Assembly (NCBI RefSeq): GCF_014698965.1
Contig: NZ_JACXAE010000039.1
Coordinates: forward strand, 106,248 to 170,247
DNA length: 64,000 nucleotides
DNA from: Iningainema tapete BLCC-T55
Lineage (GTDB): Bacteria > Cyanobacteriota > Cyanobacteriia > Cyanobacteriales > Nostocaceae
Reading direction: 5' to 3'
In this document: in pieces, positions 25,179-34,565 of the stretch
How positions within the stretch are numbered: the stretch's first letter is position 1
Layout: every line of letters begins with the position of its first letter
Notes under the pieces: model-generated
The model's input: only the letters and a program-made list of their open reading frames with translations
What the model was told of the DNA's origin: nothing
Databases searched by the model: none
Program-made: the position numbers and the translations under genes

Positions 25179-25661
25179 TCAACGCGGGAGCGGGGTGCTT
25201 GAGGAATTGCCATTCTCCGGGCTATCTTGCGCTTCGATGTACTGCTTTAAAGTCGTGATGGTTACGCCGCCACAACTAGCAATAAAGTACGATCCATTCC
25301 AAAAAACATCTTTTGTGTAGAAACGACTCAGATGTTCTGCAAATTCTTGTCTGAGTCTACGGGATGTTGTTGATTTGATGTTTCCAACTAGTGTACTTAA
25401 TTGCAAATCTGGATGATATTGAAATAACAAGTGTACGTGGTCGGTTTCACCGTTAAATTCAACTAGTTTACACTCCCATTTAACCAACAAGTCTTCAAGA
25501 ATAACATGCAAACGCTGTAACATCTCACCAGTTATAGCTTTGCGCCGATATTTGGTAGTCAGCACAAGATGCGCTTTCAAGTCACTGACTGACCTCCCTT
25601 TTGAAACAAAATCATTTTTCACAACTTTTTTGGGAACTCTGCTATAATCAGTGTAGTCCAT
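25179..25661 (-). CDS. tnpA: IS200/IS605 TnpA Y1 transposase
   Basis: 160 residues (about 150 in related elements). HUH motif at His75-Val-His77 (DHVHLLFQYHP) and catalytic Tyr141 (LKQYIEAQ), i.e. a Y1 HUH nuclease that cuts and rejoins single-stranded ends at the sub-terminal hairpins. The N-terminal LKAHLVLTTKYRRKAI is typical. The start could be a little downstream of 25661, as the first ~20 residues look non-conserved. It diverges from tnpB with ~36 bases between starts. Confidence 0.92.
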   Translation of the reverse strand: MDYTDYSRVPKKVVKNDFVSKGRSVSDLKAHLVLTTKYRRKAITGEMLQRLHVILEDLLVKWECKLVEFNGETDHVHLLFQYHPDLQLSTLVGNIKSTTSRRLRQEFAEHLSRFYTKDVFWNGSYFIASCGGVTITTLKQYIEAQDSPENGNSSSTPLPR

Positions 25662-25697
25662 AATAGTAACAGTGATAAAAAAGGAGGTGATTTTCCA

Positions 25698-27128
25698 ATG
25701 CTGCTAAATTATCAATACAGAATGTATCCAGACACCAATCAAAAACTAGAGTTAAACGAATGGTTGAGGACTTGCCGATATTGGTACAATTGGCAGCTTG
25801 GAGATAGGTTTGATTGGTGGGAAAATAATCGGACTAGCATTAATAGTTGTCCGTTAATTTGTTCGTTACCTGAGTTAAGAGACAACCCAGATTTTTATTC
25901 TCAAAAAAAACTATTACCAATATTTAAAGAAGACTTAAGAAAAATAGGTCATTCTGGGTACCTGTTAGATTTTAAGCGAGTACCATCTCAAACATTACAG
26001 GATGTTTCAAAGCGCGTTGATGAAGCTTTTCGTAGATTTGTTCAAGGTGATAGTAACGGAAAGAAAAGCGGTAAACCAAGGTTTAAAAATATCGCCAGTT
26101 TCCGAACTATGCGTTTTGAAGGTCAGGCTGTAACCATTGAACGAATAGAAAAAGATTGGTTATTTCTATCAATTTCTAAGCTAAACGGTTGGCTAAAAGT
26201 AAGACTACATCGCCCATTGCCAGACGGTTTTACTCTGAAAAACATCTTGGTAACTAAAAAAGCCGATGGATGGTACTGTACTATCGCCTTAGAAGACCCA
26301 ACAGTACCAGTTTTTAATCCCGATGGAATTGTCTCTACTTGGGATAATTCAATTGGTATAGACGCGGTACTTCATGAAAACGACTATCTAGCAACTTCCG
26401 AAGGTGAAAAGTTACCATCATTAAAGTCTTTTCGTAAGTCTCAAAATAGATTAGCCAAGGTTTCAAGACGGAAAGCTATTAAGAAAAGAGGTAGTGCTAA
26501 ACGTCGTAAACTTGCCGTCATAGAGGCGAGGGAACATCAACGTATTGCACGCTCCCGTAAAGACCACGCTTATAAAACCGCTCACAAACTTGTACGCACT
26601 GGCAAGAAGGTTTTCTTTCATGAAGACCTAAATATACTAAGTTTGACTAAAAGAAATAAAGCCAAAAAAGATGATGATGGAAAGTTTCTTCCAAATGGAC
26701 AAAGCGCTAAGTCAGGATTGAATAAATCTTGGTTGGACGCAAGTTTCGGTCAATTCTTTACAACGCTGGACTACATAGCCTCAAAAGCTGGAGCAGTGAC
26801 AATAAAGGTAAAACCTGCATACACTTCGCAGTTGTTGGCATACCGTGACGAATTTGTATTTACGGATTGCTCAATCAGGGATTACTTTGATCTTCAAGAA
26901 TTGCTTAACGTAGACAGAGACATTAATGCCTCGATAAACGTTAAGCGTGTTGGGCTGGGACTGTTCCCAACAATAAAAAGCCGGAGAGGGAAACTGGTAG
27001 TTACGAACAGTGCGACAGCTAGTACCTCAAAGGAAGTTTTGGAAGTTCTGCGAAAGCTAGACACTGTGTCTAAAAGCAGTGTTGATGGGACGCCAGAAGC
27101 CTACACTCTGTCCGAAGGACGAGTGTAG
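25698..27128 (+). CDS. tnpB: IS605-type TnpB RNA-guided nuclease homologue, no zinc ribbon
   Basis: 476 residues. N-terminal helix-turn-helix and wedge-like region (YRMYPDTNQKLELNEWL), then a RuvC-like nuclease with Asp222 (SIGIDAV), Glu309 (FFHEDLNI) and Asp408 (DRDINASIN). TnpBs are RNA-guided DNA endonucleases that keep IS605 elements in place. Between Glu309 and Asp408, the usual TSQxCxxCG...CxxCG zinc ribbon is replaced by TSQLLAYRDEFVFTDCS with no CxxC pair. RBS AAGGAGG lies 10 bases upstream. The gene ends inside the right-end hairpin, so its 3' end and flank are the expected source of a guide (omega) RNA. Confidence 0.9.
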   Translation: MLLNYQYRMYPDTNQKLELNEWLRTCRYWYNWQLGDRFDWWENNRTSINSCPLICSLPELRDNPDFYSQKKLLPIFKEDLRKIGHSGYLLDFKRVPSQTLQDVSKRVDEAFRRFVQGDSNGKKSGKPRFKNIASFRTMRFEGQAVTIERIEKDWLFLSISKLNGWLKVRLHRPLPDGFTLKNILVTKKADGWYCTIALEDPTVPVFNPDGIVSTWDNSIGIDAVLHENDYLATSEGEKLPSLKSFRKSQNRLAKVSRRKAIKKRGSAKRRKLAVIEAREHQRIARSRKDHAYKTAHKLVRTGKKVFFHEDLNILSLTKRNKAKKDDDGKFLPNGQSAKSGLNKSWLDASFGQFFTTLDYIASKAGAVTIKVKPAYTSQLLAYRDEFVFTDCSIRDYFDLQELLNVDRDINASINVKRVGLGLFPTIKSRRGKLVVTNSATASTSKEVLEVLRKLDTVSKSSVDGTPEAYTLSEGRV

Positions 27129-27136
27129 GTAGTTCA
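27100..27136 (+). ncRNA. Candidate omega (guide) RNA end at IS right terminus
   Basis: Right-end hairpin CCTACACTC/GAGTGTAGG overlapping the tnpB stop. In characterised IS605 elements the TnpB guide RNA covers this end and reads into flanking DNA, here the toxin gene from 27137. Only the hairpin is visible; RNA extent is inferred. Confidence 0.4.
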
Positions 27137-27389
27137 CTCATTATTGATGATTTGTTAGGAAGACAGATTGCTCAAGCTCGTGGTTTGAGAGTGACTGGAT
27201 TATTAGGTGTATTGGATGAAGCTGGGAGGCAAAATCTCCTAGATTTCCCAGACTCCATTAATCGTCTACAGCAAACCACGTTTCGAGCTTCATCTAAGCT
27301 GATTCAGGTACTGTTACAAAAGTACCAAAATAATGACAGTTGATTCAATTGTTGTACTCTTTAATTCGAGTACGTTACCATAACTTGAA

Positions 27390-29282
27390 GTGAAGCTACC
27401 CCACCGTCTAGTTCAATATCTTCTGCTCATATCAGCTCTAAGTTTCCTTGTCGCTGTCGGTTATCTTCATACCCATAAAAGGACTGGGAAATCAACTCAA
27501 ACCACCCAGGCGAAAGTTAAACCGCCTATCACACCAAATGGCTTACCCCAGCTTAACCCCTTACCTGCGGCAAAAGAAGTATGGGAATGCTCGGTTGTAG
27601 TTGTGGGTGGTTCGTTGGGAGGAGTTGCAGCAGCAGCTAAAGCAATGCAATCAGGTGCAAAGACTTGCTTAATTGAACTCACTCCTTGGATAGGGGGACA
27701 AATTAGTTCTCAAGGAGTATCGGCGGTTGATGAATCGCTGGCGATGCGTGCAAAGGAAAATTATTCAAAAAGTTGGATTGATTTCAAGCAGTTAATTAAA
27801 CAGCAACCAGTAGAACTTCCCGCTTGGGCGAATACTTCTTCCCTCAAAGTTGCTGATATTAATAGTTGCTGGGTAGGGAAGTTGTGTTTTCCACCCAAAG
27901 CTGGTGCATCAGCATCAGAACAGTTGCTACAATCTTCTTCTCGTCTTGCTCCTGGAAGTCGTTGGGGGACTTCCATAGCCTTCAAAGGAGCTAAATTTGA
28001 CAGCACGGGTAAGCAAATTGTGGCAATTTATGCAGTAAAACGAATTCCGCGAGAATCGAATTATACACCAAAAGGTCGGCTTTCGCAAGAGTTAACTTCC
28101 TGGTACTCCTGGTTTAACAATGAGGAATTTGAGAAAGTACCAGTGCGACTGCAAGCGCCAGTAGGCTCGCGCATGATCGTTATCGATGCTACTGATACTG
28201 GAGAATTGGTGGGATGGGCAGGAATCCCCCATCGTCTGGGTTCAGAATCTCGTGCTACAACTGGTGAAATTCACGCAGCACCTCAAGACAACCCGAAATG
28301 CACTCAAGCTTTTACTTTTCCGTTTGTACTTGCACTTAGAGATGATGGCGGATTGAGTCGCACTCAACTAGCGCAAATTGAATTGGGAATTTCAAAAGAA
28401 GAACATCGGCGTGACTACTCGGTAAAAGGGTTCCCTTTCTTTGCAGGGAGAAGCTTTTTCAATTACCGACGCATTGTGAGTAAAACTCGTAACGATCCCT
28501 TTGTTGATCATCCCGTCCTTGGCGATATGACAATGGTAAACTGGAATCGCGGCAATGACTGGAACTTAATCAATCCGCCTTTGATTCTCACATCTGAGGA
28601 GCTTACCGCTTCTGGGCAACGTCAAAACTGGATGGGGGGAGTTTCCTTAGCAGCACTTAAGGAAGGTGAAAATCATGCGCTGCTGTTTGCAGAATGGTTG
28701 ATGGAAACTCAAAATAAACCGGGTTATCCTCTTGCGTATTTATTTGGATCTGAGTCTTTGATGGGTACAACTTCAGGTTTAAGTATGGTACCGTATATTA
28801 GGGAAGGACGGCGAATTTTAGGACGTATTGCTCACGGGCAAAGTGAGTTTATGATGCGGGAAGCAGATATTAGAACAGATGTGTCTGGTGGTCGTGACTT
28901 CTCGAAAACAGTGGTAGCTGTGACTCATTATGATATAGATATACATGGGTGTCGCGATCGCAACTGGAAACCGGCAAACGAAGCGACAAAAGCACCAGCT
29001 AGAGAGTTTGTGGTTCGCCCTGTTAAAATTCCCTTGGAAAGCATGATTCCCCAGCGAGTAGATAATCTCCTTATCGGTGGCAAGAGTATCGCCGTTACTC
29101 ACATTGTCAACGCTGTGACTCGCGTACATAATAGCGAGTGGAGTATCGGCGCAGCAGCAGGAGTAACAGCAGCTTGGCTGCTTACCCAACCAGATTTAAC
29201 CCCTGCTGATATTATTCCACAGCAACGAATGGCTCAATTACAACAAACTATGAGAAAACAAGGTTTACGACTTTCTTGGTGA
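27390..29282 (+). CDS. Membrane-anchored or exported FAD-dependent oxidoreductase
   Basis: 630 residues. N-terminal hydrophobic segment (7-25) acts as signal or anchor. The FAD dinucleotide-binding motif follows at ~68-95: VVVVGGSLGGVAAAAKAMQSG (G-G-S-x-G-G variant, PF12831-type). Also seen are TPWIGGQISSQGVSAVDE and, near the C-terminus, NLLIGGKSIAVTHIVNAVTR, the second FAD-contact strand. Substrate unknown; the family also holds xanthan-lyase-like and tricarballylate-type enzymes. Start is GTG at 27390. The gene begins 46 bases after the split toxin and is not part of that operon. Confidence 0.85.
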   Translation: MKLPHRLVQYLLLISALSFLVAVGYLHTHKRTGKSTQTTQAKVKPPITPNGLPQLNPLPAAKEVWECSVVVVGGSLGGVAAAAKAMQSGAKTCLIELTPWIGGQISSQGVSAVDESLAMRAKENYSKSWIDFKQLIKQQPVELPAWANTSSLKVADINSCWVGKLCFPPKAGASASEQLLQSSSRLAPGSRWGTSIAFKGAKFDSTGKQIVAIYAVKRIPRESNYTPKGRLSQELTSWYSWFNNEEFEKVPVRLQAPVGSRMIVIDATDTGELVGWAGIPHRLGSESRATTGEIHAAPQDNPKCTQAFTFPFVLALRDDGGLSRTQLAQIELGISKEEHRRDYSVKGFPFFAGRSFFNYRRIVSKTRNDPFVDHPVLGDMTMVNWNRGNDWNLINPPLILTSEELTASGQRQNWMGGVSLAALKEGENHALLFAEWLMETQNKPGYPLAYLFGSESLMGTTSGLSMVPYIREGRRILGRIAHGQSEFMMREADIRTDVSGGRDFSKTVVAVTHYDIDIHGCRDRNWKPANEATKAPAREFVVRPVKIPLESMIPQRVDNLLIGGKSIAVTHIVNAVTRVHNSEWSIGAAAGVTAAWLLTQPDLTPADIIPQQRMAQLQQTMRKQGLRLSW

Positions 29283-29292
29283 TACAATTTCC

Positions 29293-31692
29293 CTATGAAG
29301 ACAACACATCAACACTAATAGTGTAAGTTGATTGCTCAAGAGCAGCAATTTCAATTGTGTATTCGCCCTTGGAAAGTAAACCCTGCCGTTTCATAGATTG
29401 GTGAATAGTTGTAGCAACAGTTGTGCCATCTGGATCGACAACAGTCAAATTAACACTTCCAAATAGTACCTCCATTGTTAACTGTTGTCCTTGGTTGCAC
29501 TTGAGTACGTAACGCCTAACTTCATTAACAGCGATATCGCCTTGGATAGTGGATATTGTAGCGCCAGATAGATAGCTAACTGGTGGAAGTGTTTTGTCGT
29601 CAGGTACGCTATTTAACTCAGTAGGTAGGAGTGGAATTAGCGGCACGGGGGTAGAGTCTCTTATCGTTGGTGGCTGCTGAGCGAAAGCGCGGCTAGCAAA
29701 TACTAAAGCGCCAGTGACAACTAAAGCTAAAGCAGGGGCGGCTAAGGGAATTACGGCACCTACTTGGGTAAAGCTGATAAATACTGTCACAAATAATACT
29801 CCCAGCATCGCTATTCCTCTCAAACCTAAAATCAAGGGGTTGCGAATTCGCCAAACTAATATAAAACCAACTATTCCCCATACTCCAATCCAGATTATCT
29901 CTGCCCATTTTGACCAAAACCAGAATAAGGGACGGTTGTTTAAAACAGTATCGAGGATTTGACTGACAACTTGGGCATGAATCAATGTACTAGATATTTT
30001 ACGATCGCTGTAGGGTGTGTAAAAGCCATCACTGGAATTGGTTGCAGTGCTACCAATGATAACTATCCGATCTTTCACCAACTCTGGGTTAATTCGATCT
30101 GTAAGAACTTCGTTTAAGCTTACTTTGGGTGTATCGGCAGCAGCGCGGTAATCAAGTCGTATTTGATAAGTTCCTGAATTAGATTGTAAAGGTGAGAAGA
30201 TGGTTTTACCTAAACGAAAATACCGTCCTGGAATGTAATTGTAGTTAATGCCTTGTTTTTGTAGGTAATTAATTGCCAGTAGGAAAGCAAATGAGTAAGA
30301 CGTATCACATTCTTTGTCTTTATTTAAAGTTGTAAACAACAAACTGCGGCGTACCATACCATCTGTGTCAGGGATCAGATTGTCAAAGCCTATATTGTTT
30401 ATCGGAATAGGCGGCGGAATTTCTCGATCCCCCTGACTTGATGTGCAGACAGCAATGATGTTATCCTTGCTGTCTATATCCGTGGGAAAATTGTTCAGGT
30501 GTGGTTGGTCGATATTTAAACCAATCACACTGGGTTGATACGATTGTAGTTTTGACAAAAGTTGATTGAGCGATCGCACGCTCAACCTATCATTCTTTTG
30601 CTTGATATCTTCCGGTGTAATTTCCACAACTAATAAACGATGGTTTTTAGCTCTAATTGCGTTATCGTCGTAAGATGCAGCAGAATATATTTGTGTGGCG
30701 TAACGCATACGCATCATGCGATCTTGTGCAGCTAGTTCTAAAGGTTGGAACCATCCCAACGAACGTACTCCCAATATTAAGCTTGTTGCTGCTATCCACC
30801 CAACTCCTAGTATTTTCAAGCTTATACCAATCCGGATGGGAAAATCGCGGCGTTGCTCACAAATAGGCGCATCCGTTAATTTCTGCAAAGCTTGCAAAAC
30901 CTCTGTTGCTGACTGATAACGCTGACGGAAATCATAGCGCACCATTTTATCAATAATATCTGCTAGTTTTGCGCTAACTTGAGCTTGATTGCGCCAAATA
31001 ATTTCAAACGTGTTCGGATCTTCTCTTAGCTGGGAGGATTTTAGTCCTGTTAAGGCTTGAATTGCAACAATACCTAGTGCATATATATCGCTGTTGAAGC
31101 GTGGTTTCCCAGCAGATTGTTCGTTAGGCATGTAGCCTTGGGTTCCTACCACAATGGTCAGGTCTGTTTGACCAGAACTAATAGCTAGTTGGGTGTGAAT
31201 TTCTTTTACAGCGCCAAAGTCTATCAATACTATCTTACCATCTTTTTGTCGTCGAATCAAGTTACTTGGCTTAATATCGCGATGAATCACGTTTGAAGTG
31301 TGAACAAATTCCAAAATACCCAACACATCCTGTAAAAGCGCAATCACCTGAACTTCACTTAATTTTTTCCCGTCAGCAAGTTCTTCACTTAGGGAATGTC
31401 CTTCTATATATTCTTGTACTAAATAAAATTCTTGGTTTTCTTCAAAGTAAGCTAACAATTGGGGAATTAGCTCGTGACGCCCTAGCTTTTCTAAAGTTTT
31501 TGCCTCAGAATTAAACAGACGCCGCGCCACTTGCAAAAAAGTTAAATCCTGACTGGCGAGTTTGAGGTGCTTAACAATACATTTGGGATTGCCTGGTCTA
31601 TGAGTATCCTCGGCAAGGTAGATTTGACCAAATCCACCCTCCGCCAATGCTGATATTACTTTGTAGCGTCCCTCTTGTAGTATTTTCAGCAT
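29293..31692 (-). CDS. Ser/Thr protein kinase-CHASE2 receptor with PPC-like tail
   Basis: About 799 residues from ATG 31692. Kinase domain 1-275: Lys41 (IVKHLK), catalytic Asp139 in HRDIKPSN, DFG Asp158 and GTQGYMPNEQ activation segment, all intact. A transmembrane helix (~295-315) leads to an extracytoplasmic CHASE2 domain (~315-590, with VKDRIVIIGSTATNSSDGFY), three more helices (~595-665) and a C-terminal ~110-residue beta-domain resembling PPC (LTVVDPDGTTVA, GEYTIEI). A cytoplasmic kinase driven by a CHASE2 sensor is the likely scheme. The second CHASE2 gene of the window is at 5494. Ends 10 bases from the FAD oxidoreductase stop. Confidence 0.9.
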   Translation of the reverse strand: MLKILQEGRYKVISALAEGGFGQIYLAEDTHRPGNPKCIVKHLKLASQDLTFLQVARRLFNSEAKTLEKLGRHELIPQLLAYFEENQEFYLVQEYIEGHSLSEELADGKKLSEVQVIALLQDVLGILEFVHTSNVIHRDIKPSNLIRRQKDGKIVLIDFGAVKEIHTQLAISSGQTDLTIVVGTQGYMPNEQSAGKPRFNSDIYALGIVAIQALTGLKSSQLREDPNTFEIIWRNQAQVSAKLADIIDKMVRYDFRQRYQSATEVLQALQKLTDAPICEQRRDFPIRIGISLKILGVGWIAATSLILGVRSLGWFQPLELAAQDRMMRMRYATQIYSAASYDDNAIRAKNHRLLVVEITPEDIKQKNDRLSVRSLNQLLSKLQSYQPSVIGLNIDQPHLNNFPTDIDSKDNIIAVCTSSQGDREIPPPIPINNIGFDNLIPDTDGMVRRSLLFTTLNKDKECDTSYSFAFLLAINYLQKQGINYNYIPGRYFRLGKTIFSPLQSNSGTYQIRLDYRAAADTPKVSLNEVLTDRINPELVKDRIVIIGSTATNSSDGFYTPYSDRKISSTLIHAQVVSQILDTVLNNRPLFWFWSKWAEIIWIGVWGIVGFILVWRIRNPLILGLRGIAMLGVLFVTVFISFTQVGAVIPLAAPALALVVTGALVFASRAFAQQPPTIRDSTPVPLIPLLPTELNSVPDDKTLPPVSYLSGATISTIQGDIAVNEVRRYVLKCNQGQQLTMEVLFGSVNLTVVDPDGTTVATTIHQSMKRQGLLSKGEYTIEIAALEQSTYTISVDVLSS

Positions 31693-31898
31693 CACACCCC
31701 AACCTTAGTTTTTTTAATTTTGACACATATTTTGTCAGTATTAAACTAGATACAAAACTTAGTAATAATCTATACATCTCGCTGTCACTTAGTTTACAAA
31801 TGATTTGGCAAACTATCGGGGTATGTCGTTTGTTCATCTTTGGATTTGCCCAAAGCAGATTTGTCAATGAATAGCATCACTCCTCAAAAGGGAATACC

Positions 31899-32189
31899 AT
31901 GTCGAACTTTGAGCTAGTTATCAAGCTATTGTTACAATTGACAGTTATTTTAGCTACCTGTCGCATTGTGACAATTGTGGGGAAACGCTATCTGGGGCAA
32001 ACCGATGTTGTGTGTGAGATGATCGCAGTTAATGAATGCACGCGGTTTGATGGAGTTAACTATCTTAAATATTGATTTGGAACAAAGCATCATTACTCCA
32101 ACTTTATTTACCATTATGGTCATAATGGCAATTATTACTACACTTATGCCATCACCGTTGGTTACTTTTTTATTACCAGGAACAACTGA
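31899..32189 (+). pseudogene. Internally deleted cation:proton antiporter
   Basis: Starts as a KefB/NhaS-type antiporter (MSNFELVIKLLLQLTVILAT, then GKRYLGQTDVVCEMIA, 31899-32027). It then jumps, in another frame, to the family's C-terminal end (RGLMELTILNIDLEQSIITP, then MVIMAIITTLMPSPL, to TGA at 32189). The ~300 central residues are gone, so the transporter is dead. The intact antiporter gene follows 195 bases on and is a paralogue, so a duplication with decay of one copy is likely. Confidence 0.8.
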
Positions 32190-32383
32190 TGAAAAAATCC
32201 CAGCTTAGAATGCACCAAGCGGTTCATAATTATACGCTCTCGCGTGTAATGATAAATGTGATTTATCAACATCAGAAACGTTAATAAAAGTTAATGAACT
32301 TAGACAAGTAATAAAACGGTTGACATGTCAATTGATTTAAAGAATCATCTTAACAACACCGGATAGTCGCTGGAAAGGAAACT

Positions 32384-34552
32384 ATGCACACAGTTGTTCT
32401 CGTTTTAATTGAAGTGCTAATTGTGATTGGACTGTCACGGCTAGTGGGGCTTGGCTTCCGGTGGATTAAGCAACCCCTGGTAATTGGTGAGATTGTCGCC
32501 GGAATTATGCTAGGGCCCTCTCTGTTTGGTTTGGTTGCTCCAAATTTAGCATCTACCTTGTTTCCGCCTGAAACTATTCCCTTCCTAAATGTGCTGTCTC
32601 AGATTGGATTGATATTTTTCATGTTTCTGATTGGATTAGAGTTAAATCCTAAATATCTGAGTGGCAATTTAGAGATAGCAATTTTGACTTCACATGTCAG
32701 TATTTTAGTGCCATTTTCTTTAGGAACGTTACTGGCAATACTGCTTTATCCTCTAGTTTCTAATGCCAGTGTGTCTTTTACTGCTTTTGCCCTATTTCTG
32801 GGGGCAGCTATGTCGATTACTGCTTTTCCGGTACTGGCACGAATTATTACTGAGAATAACTTACACCGAACCCGGTTAGGAACATTGGCGTTAACTTGTG
32901 CAGCAGTAGATGATGTGACAGCTTGGTGCTTGTTAGCAGTAGCAATCGCTGTTGCCCGTACAGGTAGCATTGCAGGCGCTGTCCCCACGATTATCGGTAG
33001 TGTAGTTTATATCGCTTTGATGGTAACTGTGGGACGTTGGTTTTTGCAACGCCTTGCTACCTACTACCGTCGCACTGGGCGGCTGAGTCAATTGGTTTTG
33101 GCTTACATATATATGGGAGTAGTTACTTCTGCCCTGCTCACCGAATTAATCGGCATTCACCTGATATTTGGAGCATTTTTACTTGGTGCAGCGATGCCTA
33201 AGAATGCTGGATTAGTCAGGGAATTGGCAATCAAGACAGAAGATTTTGTGCTAATATTTCTACTACCGATTTTCTTTGCATATAGTGGACTGCGCACGCA
33301 GATTGGTTTGCTGAATAAACCTGAGTTGTGGGGGTTGTGTTTAGCTGTCTTGATAGTAGCGATCGCAGGTAAATACGTTGGTACTTATGTAGCAGCTCGT
33401 GTGAGTGGAATTAGTAAGCGAGAAGCCTCGGCACTCGGTTGGTTAATGAATACTCGTGGTTTAACCGAGTTGATCGTACTTAACATTGGTTTATCTTTGG
33501 GAGTAATTTCGCCCTTACTGTTTACCATGCTGGTAATTATGGCCTTGGTAACAACATTTATGACTTCACCACTACTGGAGTGGACATATCCGAAACATCT
33601 AATTAAACTGGATATGGTGGAAGAATCTAAAGAAGAAGCTGACGATAAGAGTACGGCTAACAACGAACAATATAGAATTTTGGTTCCAGTAGCTAATCCC
33701 AGTACGCAAAAAGGTTTGGTGCAATTGGCAGTAGCGATCGCTGTTAACCACCAACACCCTTCTACGATTAAACCCCTTAGCCTGATTGAATTTGAAGAAG
33801 ATTACGCCTTTGAAAATACCCCTGTTGAGGCAAACCGACTCATCGCAGAACGAACTCAACAGTTAGAAGAACTGATTGAACGTTTAGAACCACCGGAAAT
33901 ACGCGCTTATGTGCATCCTATGGTGCGCATATCAAGCAATGTTGCACGTACAACAGCACAGATAGCTTTACTCGAACAAGCCGATTTAGTTTTACTGGGA
34001 TGGCATCGCCCAGCTTTTAGTAAGAATCGCTTAGGTGGAAGAGTTGGGCAAATTCTTACTAGCGCACCTGTGGATGTTGCTGTATTTGTAGACAAAGGAG
34101 AAGAGCGTTTAGAAAGTTTGTTAGTTCCCTACTCGGCAAACATCCATGATGATTTGGCTTTAGTACTTGCGTTGAGAATGCTAGTAAATATGGAAAATTG
34201 TCGGTTGCTAATTTTACAGGTAGTTGCAGATAATCAGGTAAAAAATGAATTAAGTTATGAACTGCGCGGCTTGATGGCAGAATTACCGCAAAATGTGCGC
34301 TCACGCATAGATATTAAAGTTGTGGAAGCAAAAGAACCGCTTCAAGCTGTAGTAGCAGCTTCAGAAGTTGTCGATCTAACTATTGCTGGTACTAGCCGTG
34401 CTTGGGGGATCGAGCGTCAAACTTTGGGAAGATATACAGATGAACTAGCTATCCACTGTCGTTCCTCGCTGCTAATTACTCGTCGCTACAGTCAAGTCAC
34501 CTCTCACCTCACCTCTGTGCTTGGTGACTCTCAACCATCCGTCAACAGTTAG
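32384..34552 (+). CDS. CPA2 cation:proton antiporter with USP-like cytoplasmic tail
   Basis: 722 residues. Residues 1-400 hold 12-13 membrane helices of the KefB/NapA type, with the ion-site Asp pair in AAVDDVTAWCLLA and the motif FFMFLIGLELNP. Residues ~430-710 are a soluble tail of two universal-stress-like modules (YRILVPVANPSTQKGLV; LLVPYSANIHDDLALVL, then VDLTIAGTSRAWG). It exchanges Na+ or K+ for H+ across the plasma or thylakoid membrane; the tail probably gates by nucleotide binding, as in related proteins. Start ATG has AAAGGA nine bases upstream. The next small gene follows closely and may be co-transcribed. Confidence 0.92.
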   Translation: MHTVVLVLIEVLIVIGLSRLVGLGFRWIKQPLVIGEIVAGIMLGPSLFGLVAPNLASTLFPPETIPFLNVLSQIGLIFFMFLIGLELNPKYLSGNLEIAILTSHVSILVPFSLGTLLAILLYPLVSNASVSFTAFALFLGAAMSITAFPVLARIITENNLHRTRLGTLALTCAAVDDVTAWCLLAVAIAVARTGSIAGAVPTIIGSVVYIALMVTVGRWFLQRLATYYRRTGRLSQLVLAYIYMGVVTSALLTELIGIHLIFGAFLLGAAMPKNAGLVRELAIKTEDFVLIFLLPIFFAYSGLRTQIGLLNKPELWGLCLAVLIVAIAGKYVGTYVAARVSGISKREASALGWLMNTRGLTELIVLNIGLSLGVISPLLFTMLVIMALVTTFMTSPLLEWTYPKHLIKLDMVEESKEEADDKSTANNEQYRILVPVANPSTQKGLVQLAVAIAVNHQHPSTIKPLSLIEFEEDYAFENTPVEANRLIAERTQQLEELIERLEPPEIRAYVHPMVRISSNVARTTAQIALLEQADLVLLGWHRPAFSKNRLGGRVGQILTSAPVDVAVFVDKGEERLESLLVPYSANIHDDLALVLALRMLVNMENCRLLILQVVADNQVKNELSYELRGLMAELPQNVRSRIDIKVVEAKEPLQAVVAASEVVDLTIAGTSRAWGIERQTLGRYTDELAIHCRSSLLITRRYSQVTSHLTSVLGDSQPSVNS

Positions 34553-34565
34553 TGCTTTCTACCTC

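Larger units (their letters stand above)
25083..27136. mobile_element. IS200/IS605-family insertion sequence (tnpA/tnpB divergent)
   Basis: About 2.05 kb inserted after AATTTA of the toxin gene; limits are set from the interrupted frame to within a few bases. No terminal inverted repeats or target duplication, as expected for Y1 (HUH) single-strand transposition. Sub-terminal hairpins mark both ends: CCCACATCTG...CAGTGTGGG (25101-25127) at the left and CCTACACTC...GAGTGTAGG (27100-27108/27121-27129) at the right, both with CCGAAGG in the loop. tnpA (minus) and tnpB (plus) diverge from the centre. Both genes look intact, so it may still be mobile. Confidence 0.88.
24804..27343 (+). pseudogene. 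DUF3368 PIN-like toxin gene split by an IS200/IS605 element
   Basis: The 5' part (24804-25082) encodes ~93 residues of a PIN-fold ribonuclease: VVADTSPICYL with Asp6, VVIPEIVQKEL, and LDPGERDAIVLAEQQKANL. Frame ends two codons later in the insertion. The 3' part resumes at 27137 (LIIDDLLGRQIAQARGLRVTG split in two, then LLGVLDEAG) and ends at 27343, 68 codons. Joined without the element they give ~161 residues, the normal DUF3368 length. The PIN active site needs both halves, so the toxin is inactive unless the element excises precisely, which single-strand IS605-type excision can do. Confidence 0.85.
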
